A DNA stretch of 39,384 nt from Singulisphaera sp. GP187 (GCA_945905925.1 CAMDQN010000062.1:1-39384); one strand, 5' to 3'. Positions 24,764 to 33,123 are shown, counted from the first letter of the stretch. Notes: generated by a model from the sequence alone, not told the origin. Made by a program: numbers and translations.

Positions 24764-25432
24764 CTACTTCGCGACCACCAACTTCTGATTGTTCGGCAGG
24801 ATCAATTCCCACCCTTGTTGTGTGCGCTCGATGGTGAGCGGCTTGTATTCCGCCGCGACCGGGGCCGCACGCACTACCGCGTCGTCCGGCCAGGGCTGGC
24901 CCGCGACCGCGTTCGGTGGTAGCGTCGGTGCGTTTAGCAACCTGGGTAGGCTGTCGGTTTGCGCAGAAGTCGGGAGCAGCACACCCTTCACATCGAGGGC
25001 TCGATCACCGCCCGCCCGCGGTATCGCCAGCACCGGGATGCGGAACGTCAGCGCGACCGTCACCTCGTTGGGTGGTACGATAGTCACCGCGTCCACGTTC
25101 GCGACCCACGGGTGTGCCGCGAACGCGGTGGTCAGCTTCTTCTTGAGGTCGGTGTCGAGCGATTGAAAGGTCGCCTCTGCGTTGGCGGCGTAGCGCACTT
25201 CGACGAGGAATGTTTCGCGCGTGGTGTTCGGTGGCGCTCCGCAACGGATGTCTGCGAACCGGACCGCGTAGCGGTCGCGCGGCCCGATGTTGCGGCGGGC
25301 CGCGTCGCCCACCACCGACAGTCCGAACAGCACCAACACCGCGAAGCCAAGGGTCAGCGCAACGGAGACGAGGCGCCGCGCGCCGCGCCGGCGTGTCGCG
25401 GGCGGAGGGTCAGCCTTGTTGGCTCGCTTCAC
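24764..25432 (-). CDS. ftsQ: FtsQ/DivIB-like cell division protein with POTRA domain
   Basis: The 222-residue product has a basic cytosolic N-terminus (KRANKADPPPATRRRGARR), one membrane helix (LVSVALTLGFAVLVLFGLSVVG, about 21-42), then a POTRA-like domain with LKKKLTTAFAAHPWVANVDAVTIVPPNEVTVALTFRIPVLAI, the usual WV..V.V....P..v.V....R.PvA pattern of FtsQ. A short FtsQ-type beta part follows, ending in ELILPNNQKLVVAK. The start is the GTG at 25432, which overlaps the murB stop as GTGA, and is taken because the upstream frame is antisense. FtsQ links septal wall synthesis to the division complex in most bacteria; its partners in planctomycetes, which generally lack FtsZ, are unclear. Confidence 0.75.
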   Translation of the reverse strand: MKRANKADPPPATRRRGARRLVSVALTLGFAVLVLFGLSVVGDAARRNIGPRDRYAVRFADIRCGAPPNTTRETFLVEVRYAANAEATFQSLDTDLKKKLTTAFAAHPWVANVDAVTIVPPNEVTVALTFRIPVLAIPRAGGDRALDVKGVLLPTSAQTDSLPRLLNAPTLPPNAVAGQPWPDDAVVRAAPVAAEYKPLTIERTQQGWELILPNNQKLVVAK

Positions 25433-26307
25433 CAAACATGTAACTCCCGTTCGAGCAACACGCCGGTGCGTTCCTTCACCTTCGCCCGCACGATCTCGGC
25501 TAGTTGCAGAATGTCGCGCGCCGTGGTGCCGGGGTGCGCGACTGCGTAGTTCGAGTTCCGCTCGCTCAGTTCTGCTCCGCCGGTCCGCGCCTTGGTCATC
25601 TGCGCGCGGTCGATGAGTGTCGCGGCGGTGTGCCCCGGCGGGTTGCGGAACAATCGCACAGCCGCCTGGAAGCTTAGTGGTTCGGCTGCTTTCCGCTGGA
25701 TCCACGCCTTGAGCATCCGCTTCAGCACCACGTCCGGCGGCTCGCTGTCCAATTCGAATTCGACCGACAGGATGACTGGTTCGTCGAGGTCGCTCTGGTG
25801 TTCGGTGAACGTAAGTTCGTCGCGCCCACGCACCTGAACCTTGCCCGCATCGGTGAGCACGGTCACGTTGCGTACAGTCTGGCTGATCTCGCCGCTGCGG
25901 TCGCCGACGTTGCATCGCACGCTGCCGCCGACCGTGCCGCGAATCCCGACGAGCGTTTCGAGTCCGCCGAGCCCGTGCTTCACGGTCAACGCGATGAGGT
26001 CGAACAGTTGCCCGCCTCCGCCCGCGGTGACGCGCTTGCCGTCACGGTGGAGGTAGGTGAATGGTTCGGCCGTGAGACGCACCACCGCGCCGGGCACGGG
26101 GTCGTCCTTGATCAGGAGGTTGAATCCGCCGCCGAGCATGCGCACGGGAACTTTGTCGCGCTGGCACGCGCTCAGAACCGCGTTGAGTTCGTCCAGCGAG
26201 CGCGGATGCACGACGAACTCGGCCGGGCCACCGATCTTCAGGTGCGTGAACGGCGCGAGCGGCTGATTCCGCTTGGTGATGTCGGGAAACTGGTCGGCGA
26301 GGGACAT
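25429..26307 (-). CDS. murB: UDP-N-acetylenolpyruvoylglucosamine reductase-like (MurB), altered active site
   Basis: The 292-residue protein has the MurB fold. The FAD domain has HLKIGGPAEFVV, RMLGGGFNLLIKDD, GLGGLETLVGIRGTVGGSVRCNVGD; the substrate part has FRNPPGHTAATLIDRAQ and GGAELSERNSNYAVAHPG and ends in LERELHVW. The family reduces UDP-GlcNAc-enolpyruvate to UDP-MurNAc with NADPH. Canonical residues differ: GGGSN is GGGFN, GIPG is GIRG, the fGYR-S segment is FTEHQS, and the GSxFKNP motif with the catalytic Ser reads VRLFRNP. The start is ATG 26307, with AAGGAGG six bases upstream. It is coupled to ftsQ by a GTGA overlap. Confidence 0.85.
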   Translation of the reverse strand: MSLADQFPDITKRNQPLAPFTHLKIGGPAEFVVHPRSLDELNAVLSACQRDKVPVRMLGGGFNLLIKDDPVPGAVVRLTAEPFTYLHRDGKRVTAGGGGQLFDLIALTVKHGLGGLETLVGIRGTVGGSVRCNVGDRSGEISQTVRNVTVLTDAGKVQVRGRDELTFTEHQSDLDEPVILSVEFELDSEPPDVVLKRMLKAWIQRKAAEPLSFQAAVRLFRNPPGHTAATLIDRAQMTKARTGGAELSERNSNYAVAHPGTTARDILQLAEIVRAKVKERTGVLLERELHVW

Positions 26308-26340
26308 TCGCGGCCTCCTTGCCGACATTGTATGGGCAAA

Positions 26341-26430
26341 GTGGTCTGCCGCTCCGTGGTGGTGCCTTTGGGTGTTGGTCGCGGGTGCTATGGTAGTCCG
26401 AACGAGGACCGCCACGGAGCGGCGGACCAC
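26341..26430. repeat. Inverted repeat between murB and the PQQ-propeller gene
   Basis: Arms 26341-26363 and 26408-26430 match 21 of 23, with a 44-base loop. It lies immediately before the TAA stop (26432) of the PQQ-propeller gene and upstream of murB on the same strand, where it may terminate one transcript before the next. Confidence 0.55.
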
Positions 26431-26431
26431 A

Positions 26432-27670
26432 TTACTTCTTCTCGGTGATACACCACAGGTGCTTCGCGCCGCGAATGAAGATGTCGCCGTTCGAGAACGC
26501 CGGCGAGGCGTACACCGATTCGCCCAGCGGGTTCTTCGCCAGCAACTCGTACTCGTCGCCGGCTTTTAATACGAACGTGATGCCTTCGTCGGACGTGAGG
26601 TAGATGCGCCCGTCGGCCGCGACCGCGGACGCATGATGCTTCGCCCGGCTCAACTGCTCCTGCCAGTACTGCTTGCCGGTCTTCACGTCCCAGCAACTCG
26701 CCAGTCCCTTGTCGTCTACCAAGAACAACTTGCCGGCGTGTGCGACCGGCGACGGGACGTACCCGCCCTCGTTCTTCTTCGACCAGAGAACGTGTGTTTT
26801 GGACACGTTCCCGGTCCCGGACGGGTCGATCGCCATCACCCAGTAGACCGGGAAACCTGCGGTGAGCAGCAGAACACCGTCGTGCATCACCACGCTCGAA
26901 ACGAATTGCTCCGTCGGGCCGTCGATGATCCATAGTTGCTTGCCGGTGTCCGGGTCGTAGCTCGCGACGCACTTGCTCCCGGTCAGCACCAGTTGCTTCT
27001 TGCCCGCGGCCTCCACCACGACAGGCGGGCAGTACGAACGCAGTTTGTTCGGACGCTCGGTGCGCCACTTCTCCGCACCCGTTTTCTTGTCGAGCGCGAC
27101 GATGTACGCGGTCTGGCCCTTGGGTGCGTCCTGGTCGCCATTCACGATGACCAGATCCTTGTAGAGCATCGGCGGGCTACAGAACCCGTGTACCGAGTGG
27201 AACTCGCCCGGGTTCTTCTCCCAGACCAGTTTGCCGCTGTAGTCGTAGCAGTAGACGCGCATCTGCGGCTTGTCCCAGAACGTGATGTACACTCGCTCGC
27301 CGTCGGCGACCGGGGTAGAACTGGCCCAACTGTTCTGCCCGTGCTTGGACTCCAGATCGGAGACGACAGAGGTTTTCTCCCACAGAAGTTTCCCGGTGTC
27401 GCGGTCCACACAGTACAGCACGCGCTTCTTGTCGGCCTCCACACACCCGGCGACGAAAACCTTCCCCTTGCTCACCACGGGCGACGAGTGTCCGGTGCCG
27501 GACAGTTCGAATTTCCACTTCACATTGTCCTTCGCGGTCCACTTGAGCGCGAACCCCTTGTCAGTGACGGTGCCGTCGGCGCGCGGGCCGCGCCAACCGG
27601 CCCAGTCCTCCGCGGTGGCCAGACCAGTGACGGCCAGAATCGCGAGTGCTGCAATGGCTCGGGAATACAT
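26432..27670 (-). CDS. Secreted PQQ-type beta-propeller protein
   Basis: The 412-residue protein starts at ATG 27670 with a signal peptide (YSRAIAALAILAVTGLATA, cleavage before EDWAGWRG). The mature part is a quinoprotein-like propeller of eight blades. Its recurrent blades read GKVFVAGCVEADKKRVLYCVDRDTGKLLWE, VYCYDYSGKLVWEK, AYIVALDKKTGAEKWR and ASYDPDTGKQLW, with the WDVKTGKQYWQEQL blade last. The WRGPxxDG motif at the N-terminus is frequent in planctomycete homologues. Relatives include BamB-like and PQQ-dehydrogenase-like proteins. No PQQ-ligand Cys pair was seen, so it is probably a binding protein rather than an enzyme. Confidence 0.85.
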   Translation of the reverse strand: MYSRAIAALAILAVTGLATAEDWAGWRGPRADGTVTDKGFALKWTAKDNVKWKFELSGTGHSSPVVSKGKVFVAGCVEADKKRVLYCVDRDTGKLLWEKTSVVSDLESKHGQNSWASSTPVADGERVYITFWDKPQMRVYCYDYSGKLVWEKNPGEFHSVHGFCSPPMLYKDLVIVNGDQDAPKGQTAYIVALDKKTGAEKWRTERPNKLRSYCPPVVVEAAGKKQLVLTGSKCVASYDPDTGKQLWIIDGPTEQFVSSVVMHDGVLLLTAGFPVYWVMAIDPSGTGNVSKTHVLWSKKNEGGYVPSPVAHAGKLFLVDDKGLASCWDVKTGKQYWQEQLSRAKHHASAVAADGRIYLTSDEGITFVLKAGDEYELLAKNPLGESVYASPAFSNGDIFIRGAKHLWCITEKK

Positions 27671-27870
27671 GAGAACGGTTCTCCGGGCGGGGCTGATGTG
27701 GTAAAGTTGGTGGGGACCGCGGTGCGGTCGGGTTCTGTGGGCAGAGATAGATTCCATCATAGGGAACGCGACGAGGGAACGAAAATCCCCGTTTCCGCGT
27801 CGAACCGGTACACGGATCCTGCTGGAGTGTTCAACAAGTCATTAGAGTCGCGTCCTCGTGGGAGATAATC
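27671..27870. other. Divergent intergenic region
   Basis: These 200 bases separate two divergent secreted-protein genes. No repeat or clear promoter box was recognised. Confidence 0.3.
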
Positions 27871-28401
27871 ATGGTTACCGCTCGGTTTGTAAAGGCGATG
27901 TGTGCCGTGGCGCTTTTCAACGGCGCGCTGTTCCTGTGCCTAAAAGAAGAGGCACTCGCTGGTGAAAAGGATGACCTTGCGAAGAAGTACACGGAGGAGT
28001 TGCGCAAGAGCAAGGATGTAAAGGTGCGCGTGAACGCGCTTCAGGAACTGGGGAACCTCGCACAGATCAAGAAGTCGTTGGCGAAGGACGCGATGCCGGA
28101 CATCTACAAGGCGCTCGAGGACAAGGACGCGGGCGTGCGGGCTGCTGCGGCCGAGGCGCTCGGCAAGACCGACCCGGAGTACAAGGACGCGGGCGCTGTC
28201 CTCGTGAAGTTGCTCAAGGATGACAAAGAGGAGAGCGTGAAGATCGGGGCGGCGAAGGGTTTGGCCGCGATGGGTGCCACCGCGAAGGACGCGCTGCCGG
28301 CGCTCCGCGAGATCGCGAACGCGAACAAGGCCGACAAGAAGAGCAAACTCGGTGCGGCCGTGAAGACCGCGGTTACCTCGATCAGCGGCGCGAAGAAGTA
28401 A
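27871..28401 (+). CDS. Secreted HEAT-repeat protein
   Basis: The 176-residue protein has a hydrophobic N-terminus (about residues 7-24; cleavage likely near LAGEKDD), then alpha-helical HEAT-like repeats. Visible units are KDVKVRVNALQELGNL, DKDAGVRAAAAEALGKTD and EESVKIGAAKGLAAMGATA, with a helical Lys/Ala-rich end. Such repeats bind proteins. The protein is very Lys/Ala-rich and probably periplasmic. ATG 27871 has GGGAGA about 7 bases upstream. A large hairpin follows the gene. Confidence 0.8.
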   Translation: MVTARFVKAMCAVALFNGALFLCLKEEALAGEKDDLAKKYTEELRKSKDVKVRVNALQELGNLAQIKKSLAKDAMPDIYKALEDKDAGVRAAAAEALGKTDPEYKDAGAVLVKLLKDDKEESVKIGAAKGLAAMGATAKDALPALREIANANKADKKSKLGAAVKTAVTSISGAKK

Positions 28402-28413
28402 GGCGTGATATTT

Positions 28414-28499
28414 GGCGAGCGGGGGGCGGAAGCCCTCCGAGAGAAGTACAACTCATTTCAGTTGTGCTTCACTCGGATGGCTTACGCCCCCCGCTCGCC
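28414..28499 (+). terminator. Very long intergenic hairpin
   Basis: Arms 28414-28441 and 28472-28499 match 26 of 28. Inside them, 28443-28453 and 28460-28470 pair 10 of 11 around a 6-base loop (CATTTC). The 86 bases thus form a nearly continuous stem. It lies 12 bases after the HEAT gene and 35 bases before the next start, so it may terminate the former. The outer ends GGCGAGC / GCTCGCC match the repeats at 4825 and 20251. Confidence 0.65.
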
Positions 28500-28534
28500 T
28501 ATAACAAGACGCACACCCCGCGAGAGGCTTCGCC

Positions 28535-29872
28535 ATGCTCCCGCTCGACCGCCGCGCGTTCCTAGCCTCCACTGGTGCGCTCGTAACGGGGGGCTTCCCC
28601 CCACTCGCCAAGAGCGCTGATTCGCCGCGCACGAAGCCGCCGAAACGCGCGAAGCCCGCCGCGAAGAAGCTCGCGGTGGTGTGCTCCACCTACCACTACC
28701 TCTCGCACGCGTACCACATCGCGGGACGCTACCTCGACGGCTACATCAAGGGGGACGAACACCAGTTCCCGGAGTTCGGTATCGCCAGCACCTACGTCGA
28801 GCAAGTGAAAGCGAACGACCTGAGCCGCGAGTTGGCGAAGGAGCATAGCTTCCGGCTCTCGGAAGCGATCGACGACGCGCTCACGCTCGGCACGGGCAAG
28901 CTCGCGGTCGATAGCGTGCTGCTGATCTGCGAACACGGCGACTACAAGTACAACGAGAAGGCCCAGAAGCTCTACCCGCGACACGACTACTTCAAAGCGA
29001 TCACTGCGGTGTTCGAGAAGTCCGGCAAGACCGTGCCGGTGTTCTGCGACAAACACCTCAGTTACGACCGCACGAAGGCCGCGGATATGGTCGCGACCGC
29101 GAAGAAGATGAACTTCCCGCTAATGGCCGGGTCGTCGCTGCCGGTCACGTGGCGCCGACCGGAACTGGAGCTCAATCGCGGCACGAAGATCACGGAAACA
29201 CTCATCGCGTCGCGCGGCGAGTTGGAGATTTACGGCATTCACGCGCTCGAAGCATTGCAGTGCATGGTCGAACGCCGGTTCCCCGGAGTCGATCCGAAGC
29301 CTTCCAATCAGGGCGTGAAGGCCGTCACGTGTTTGCAAGGCGATGCAGTGTGGAAGGCCGGCGACGACGGGCTGTGGTCGTGGGACCTGCTCGAACACGC
29401 CCTCGGGCGGAGCGTGTCGCGCAACGCCGGCGACATCCGCGCGAACTGCAAGCGATTCCCGCGACCCGCGACCTGGGGCAACTTCGTGAAAGGACCGATC
29501 GCGTTCCTGATCGAGTATTCCGACGGTTTGAAGGCGACCGTTCTACAACTGGACGGGCACGTCGCTGACGAGACGTTCGCGGCTCGCGTCGAAGGCGAAA
29601 AGAAACCGTCGTCGTGCTTGTTCTGGCTCCCGCCTCCTCCCGGAGCGGCGTTCCTCGAAGCACTCGCGTCGCACACGGAGACGTTCTTCGCGACAGGTAA
29701 GCCGCCGTACCCGGTGGAGCGCACGCAACTCACCGGCGGCATTCTTGACTACGCCCTCGAATCGCGTGTGAAGGAATCGAAGAGGCTCGAAACGCCGGAC
29801 CTCGACATCCGCTACGACCCGCCCGCGGACAGCGGCTTCATGCGCGGCGACTATGCCAAACCTGTTAAGTGA
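28535..29872 (+). CDS. Tat-exported protein of unknown function
   Basis: The 445-residue product has a Tat signal (LDRRAFLASTGALVTGGF, twin Arg at 6-7) and a Pro/Lys linker. The body starts with a Rossmann-like strand (KLAVVCSTYHYLSHAYHIAGRY) and contains STYVEQVKANDL, VDSVLLICEHGDY, TVPVFCDKHLSYDRTKA, and GSSLPVTWRRPELEL. The later part has IYGIHALEALQCMVERRFPG and FLIEYSDGLKATVLQLDGH. The overall plan is reminiscent of Gfo/Idh/MocA proteins with a lost dinucleotide motif, but I cannot assign it. The start is the ATG at 28535. Export by the Tat system fits a folded, perhaps cofactor-bound protein. Confidence 0.8.
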   Translation: MLPLDRRAFLASTGALVTGGFPPLAKSADSPRTKPPKRAKPAAKKLAVVCSTYHYLSHAYHIAGRYLDGYIKGDEHQFPEFGIASTYVEQVKANDLSRELAKEHSFRLSEAIDDALTLGTGKLAVDSVLLICEHGDYKYNEKAQKLYPRHDYFKAITAVFEKSGKTVPVFCDKHLSYDRTKAADMVATAKKMNFPLMAGSSLPVTWRRPELELNRGTKITETLIASRGELEIYGIHALEALQCMVERRFPGVDPKPSNQGVKAVTCLQGDAVWKAGDDGLWSWDLLEHALGRSVSRNAGDIRANCKRFPRPATWGNFVKGPIAFLIEYSDGLKATVLQLDGHVADETFAARVEGEKKPSSCLFWLPPPPGAAFLEALASHTETFFATGKPPYPVERTQLTGGILDYALESRVKESKRLETPDLDIRYDPPADSGFMRGDYAKPVK

Positions 29873-29971
29873 CCGCATGAATCTTTCGTGTGCCGTTGAC
29901 GCACTTCGCGCCGGCGCGTAGCATGGATTTTTCGATTCTCTAGCCGTGGCTCGAATTTGGGATCGTCGCGG

Positions 29972-30832
29972 ATGGCCGACCCGCTCCTCACTGCTGAAGC
30001 GTTCGCCGCAGCCGTAGACCGGCTGTGCGCTCAGCGCGGACGGCTGGTAGTGGTGAAGCTCGGCGGCAGCGCGATGGAAGACCCCGACGCGACCGACGCC
30101 TGTCTGAAGTCTGTCGCCGCACTCAATCAACTTCGCGTTCCGGTTGTCCTCGTTCACGGCGGCGGCAAGCCCATCGACCGCGCGATGGCCGAAGCCGGCA
30201 TCACGCCGCGAAAGGTCGCCGGACGCCGCTACACCGATGACGCCACGCTTGAAATCGTCGTGCGGGTGCTGCACGAGATCGCGCGCGGGCTAGTCTCGCG
30301 GATGAATTCATTTGGCGTGCGAGCGGTGTTCATGCCGTATCAGTTGACGGGAAACCAACTCTCGCTCGCAGATGCGGATAGCCGCGCGATTGACTTGGGC
30401 CGCGTCGGTACTGTGACCGATGTCGGGAGTTCCACCATCGCGCAGATCCTGGACCAAGCGGACGTCCCCGTCATACCCTCACTCGCGCTACACGAGGACG
30501 GCGGTTGGCTAAACGTGAACGCGGACACCGCAGCGTCCGCGGTCGCGGGCGCGATGCAGGCCGATAAGGTCATCTTCCTCACCGACACGCCCGGCGTGCT
30601 GCGCGACCGTGCGAACCCCGCGTCGCGCATTCCCTCTCTCACCGAACGCGAAGCACGATCCCTCATCGTTAGCGGCGTCATCGATGGCGGGATGGTGCCG
30701 AAGGTAGAAGCGTGCTTCGAGGCGCTCGAAGCCGGCGCGAAATCCGCCCTCATCCTCGACGGCAGGGTGCGATTCTCCCTGTTGGACGTGTTCCTCCACG
30801 ATACGTTCACCGGTACCGTAATCCGGCGCTAA
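29972..30832 (+). CDS. argB: Acetylglutamate kinase
   Basis: The 286-residue amino-acid kinase phosphorylates N-acetylglutamate in the second step of arginine synthesis. Motifs are VVKLGGSAM (about 24-32), VLVHGGGKPIDRAM, AGRRYTDD (usual GxRVTD), NVNADTAASAVAGAMQADKVIFLTDTPGVL near the centre-right, and SGVIDGGMVPKVEACFEAL followed by a final LILDGRV. The start was set at ATG 29972; an in-frame extension to 29957 is not excluded. It precedes argD by 63 bases. An extended N-terminal helix, as in arginine-inhibited kinases, is short here, and arginine feedback is not predictable. Confidence 0.93.
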   Translation: MADPLLTAEAFAAAVDRLCAQRGRLVVVKLGGSAMEDPDATDACLKSVAALNQLRVPVVLVHGGGKPIDRAMAEAGITPRKVAGRRYTDDATLEIVVRVLHEIARGLVSRMNSFGVRAVFMPYQLTGNQLSLADADSRAIDLGRVGTVTDVGSSTIAQILDQADVPVIPSLALHEDGGWLNVNADTAASAVAGAMQADKVIFLTDTPGVLRDRANPASRIPSLTEREARSLIVSGVIDGGMVPKVEACFEALEAGAKSALILDGRVRFSLLDVFLHDTFTGTVIRR

Positions 30833-30895
30833 ACGCTCGCCTGAGGCTTGCGGCTAATAACAGACTCAATCCCGTTCCCCATTCCCAAACACGAA

Positions 30896-32104
30896 ATGAC
30901 GACAACCGATTTAATGTCAAGCGAACAGATCATCAGCTTGGCGAAGAAGCACTTGACGGCGAACTACACGCGGTATCCCGTGGCGCTGGTGCGCGGCAGC
31001 AACTCGTGGGTCTGGGACGCGGAAGGTAACAGGTATCTCGACTTCTTCCCGGGTTGGGGCTGTGGCATTCTTGGCCACTGCCCGCCGCGCGTGGTTCAAG
31101 CGGTCCAGGAGCAGGTCGCGACGCTAATTCATGTGCCGAACACGTGGTACACTGAACCGCAGACGCTACTCGGTCAGGCGCTCGGCGACCGCACCGACTT
31201 TGGCGGCGTGTCGTTCTTCTGCAATAGCGGCACCGAGGCGAACGAGGCCGCGATCAAACTCGCTCGCCTCAACGGGAAGCCGAAGAACAAGTACAAGATC
31301 GTCACGCTTACCGGCAGCTTCCACGGGCGCACGATGGGGTCGCTCACCGCGACCGCGCAACCGAAGTACCACGTTGGCGTCGAACCGATGCTGCCGGGCT
31401 TCAACTACGCGACCTTCGGTGACCTCGAAAGCGTCGTGAAAGCGGTCGACGGCGAAACGTGCGCGATCATGCTGGAGTCGATTCAGGGCGAGGGCGGCGT
31501 GAACATCGCTCCGCCGGGCTTTCTCGAAGGGCTGCGCGAGTTGTGCGACAAGCAGGGCTTGCTGCTCATCCTCGACGAGGTGCAAACCGGGATCGGCCGC
31601 ACCGGGAAGTGGTACGCTTACCAACACTGGAACATCAAACCCGACATCGTGACGCTCGCGAAGGCGCTCGCGGGCGGCGTCGCGATGGGCGCGATGGTGG
31701 CGAAGTCGGATGTGGCGGAGAAACTGAAGCCGGGCACGCACGCGGCGACCTTCGGCGGTAACCCGCTCGCAGCTCGTGCCGCGCTCGCCACCATCGAAAC
31801 CATCGAGCAGGATGGACTACTGGCACGTGCCGTTCAGATCGGCGAACGATTCCTACAGCGGTTTTTGGGGTTGAAGGAGAAGCGCCCGCTCATCACAGCG
31901 GTGCGCGTGAAGGGCGCGATGATCGGCGTGGAACTCAGCGTCGAAGGCGCGCCGGTGGTGCAGGGCTGTTTGGAGAAAGGACTCCTCATCAACTGCACTC
32001 ACCAGACCGTACTCCGGTTGCTCCCGGCGCTCACGCTGTCCGACGAGCAGATTGAAGATGGCTGCGACATCATCGGCGACGTGTTGCTGAACCTCCGCTC
32101 CTGA
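30896..32104 (+). CDS. argD: Acetylornithine aminotransferase
   Basis: The 402-residue PLP enzyme of class III transfers an amino group from glutamate to N-acetylglutamate semialdehyde. Visible motifs are FLDFFPGWGCGILGHCPP, FFCNSGTEANEAAIKLAR, TLTGSFHGRTMGSLTATAQPKY, ESIQGEGGVN, LLILDEVQTGIGRTGKWYAYQHW, the PLP Lys in TLAKALAGGVAMGAM, and HAATFGGNPLAARAAL. The start at ATG 30896 was preferred over the longer frame and over an internal ATG at 30914. It is the second gene of an arg cluster; no argC or argJ is in the window. Confidence 0.95.
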   Translation: MTTTDLMSSEQIISLAKKHLTANYTRYPVALVRGSNSWVWDAEGNRYLDFFPGWGCGILGHCPPRVVQAVQEQVATLIHVPNTWYTEPQTLLGQALGDRTDFGGVSFFCNSGTEANEAAIKLARLNGKPKNKYKIVTLTGSFHGRTMGSLTATAQPKYHVGVEPMLPGFNYATFGDLESVVKAVDGETCAIMLESIQGEGGVNIAPPGFLEGLRELCDKQGLLLILDEVQTGIGRTGKWYAYQHWNIKPDIVTLAKALAGGVAMGAMVAKSDVAEKLKPGTHAATFGGNPLAARAALATIETIEQDGLLARAVQIGERFLQRFLGLKEKRPLITAVRVKGAMIGVELSVEGAPVVQGCLEKGLLINCTHQTVLRLLPALTLSDEQIEDGCDIIGDVLLNLRS

Positions 32105-32120
32105 ACCGTCACCGTCACAG

Positions 32121-32188
32121 GTCTCAAGTCCGCAGGTCGCAAGTCAGTCGGCTCTAGCCGCTCTGCTCTTCGACTTCGGACTTGAGAC
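32121..32188. repeat. Inverted repeat upstream of argF
   Basis: GTCTCAAGTCCG (32121-32132) and CGGACTTGAGAC (32177-32188) pair perfectly over 12 bases with a 44-base loop. CTTGAGACT recurs at 32196-32204. The structure ends 24 bases before the argF start and may separate argD and argF transcripts. Confidence 0.5.
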
Positions 32189-32211
32189 TTGCTGACTTGA
32201 GACTCGAAGAC

Positions 32212-33123
32212 ATGCGACACTTTTTGAACCTGATTGACCTGACGGCTGACGAGTTGAATCACCTGCTCACCGAGTCAGCCCGGCTGAAGGACGCGCACTC
32301 GCGGCGCATCCCGTCGCATAGCCTGAGTGGGCGCGTCGTGGGTCTGGTGTTCGAGAAACCGTCCCTGCGCACGCGCGTGAGCTTCGAGGCCGGCGTCGCG
32401 CAACTCGGTGGCACGAGCCTCTATTTGCCCGGTAACGAGGTCGGCTTGGGCTGGCGCGAGAGCCTCGCTGACTTTTCGCACACCATTTCGCAGTACCTCG
32501 ACGCGCTGGTTCTTCGCGTGTACCAGCACAAGACACTCGACGGCATCGCGCAGGTCAGTGGTATTCCGATCATCAACGGGCTGTCTGACTGGTCGCACCC
32601 GTGTCAGGGGTTGGCCGACGTGCTGACTGTGCGCGAGTTGTTCGGCACCGAAGCCGGCCGCACGGTGGCGTTCGTCGGCGACGGCAACAACGTCGCTCGC
32701 TCGCTCGCGGTCGGGTGTGGCAAACTCGGAATGCAGTTCGTGCTCGCGTGTCCCGTCGGGTACGGCTTCGATGAAAAATTCAAAGCCGATTACTGCAAGA
32801 AAGTGTCACCTGACTTCCCGAAGGAAATCAACGACCCGTTCCCGGCGGTGAAGGGTGCGGACGTGATCTACACCGACGTGTGGACGAGCATGGGTCAAGA
32901 GGCGGAACGCGAAGAGCGTCTGAAACGGTTTGCTCCGTTCCAGGTGAACGCGGAACTGCTCTCGAAGGCGTCCGCTCAGTGCAAGGTACTTCACTGCCTC
33001 CCGGCGCATCGCGGTGAGGAGATCACCGACGACGTGATGGACGGTCCCGCGTGCGCCGCGTTCCAGCAAGCCGGCAACCGCATGCACGTACAGAAAGCCG
33101 TGTTGGAGTGGCTCCTTCGTTAG
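32212..33123 (+). CDS. argF: Ornithine carbamoyltransferase
   Basis: The 303-residue enzyme condenses carbamoyl phosphate with ornithine to give citrulline. Carbamoyl-phosphate contacts are in EKPSLRTRVSFE (SLRTR instead of the commoner STRTR), followed by HPCQGLADVL, FVGDGNNVARSL (ornithine domain), VIYTDVWTSMGQE, and the HCLPAHRGEEITDDVMDG loop. The start was set at ATG 32212. It lies 107 bases after argD and 93 bases before rph, so the arg genes may be one transcript broken by repeats. Confidence 0.95.
   Translation: MRHFLNLIDLTADELNHLLTESARLKDAHSRRIPSHSLSGRVVGLVFEKPSLRTRVSFEAGVAQLGGTSLYLPGNEVGLGWRESLADFSHTISQYLDALVLRVYQHKTLDGIAQVSGIPIINGLSDWSHPCQGLADVLTVRELFGTEAGRTVAFVGDGNNVARSLAVGCGKLGMQFVLACPVGYGFDEKFKADYCKKVSPDFPKEINDPFPAVKGADVIYTDVWTSMGQEAEREERLKRFAPFQVNAELLSKASAQCKVLHCLPAHRGEEITDDVMDGPACAAFQQAGNRMHVQKAVLEWLLR

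Noticed and set aside
32121-32188. Inverted repeat upstream of argF as an ArgR operator
   Set aside because: It lacks the A/T-rich ARG-box pattern, and similar stems stand beside unrelated genes.
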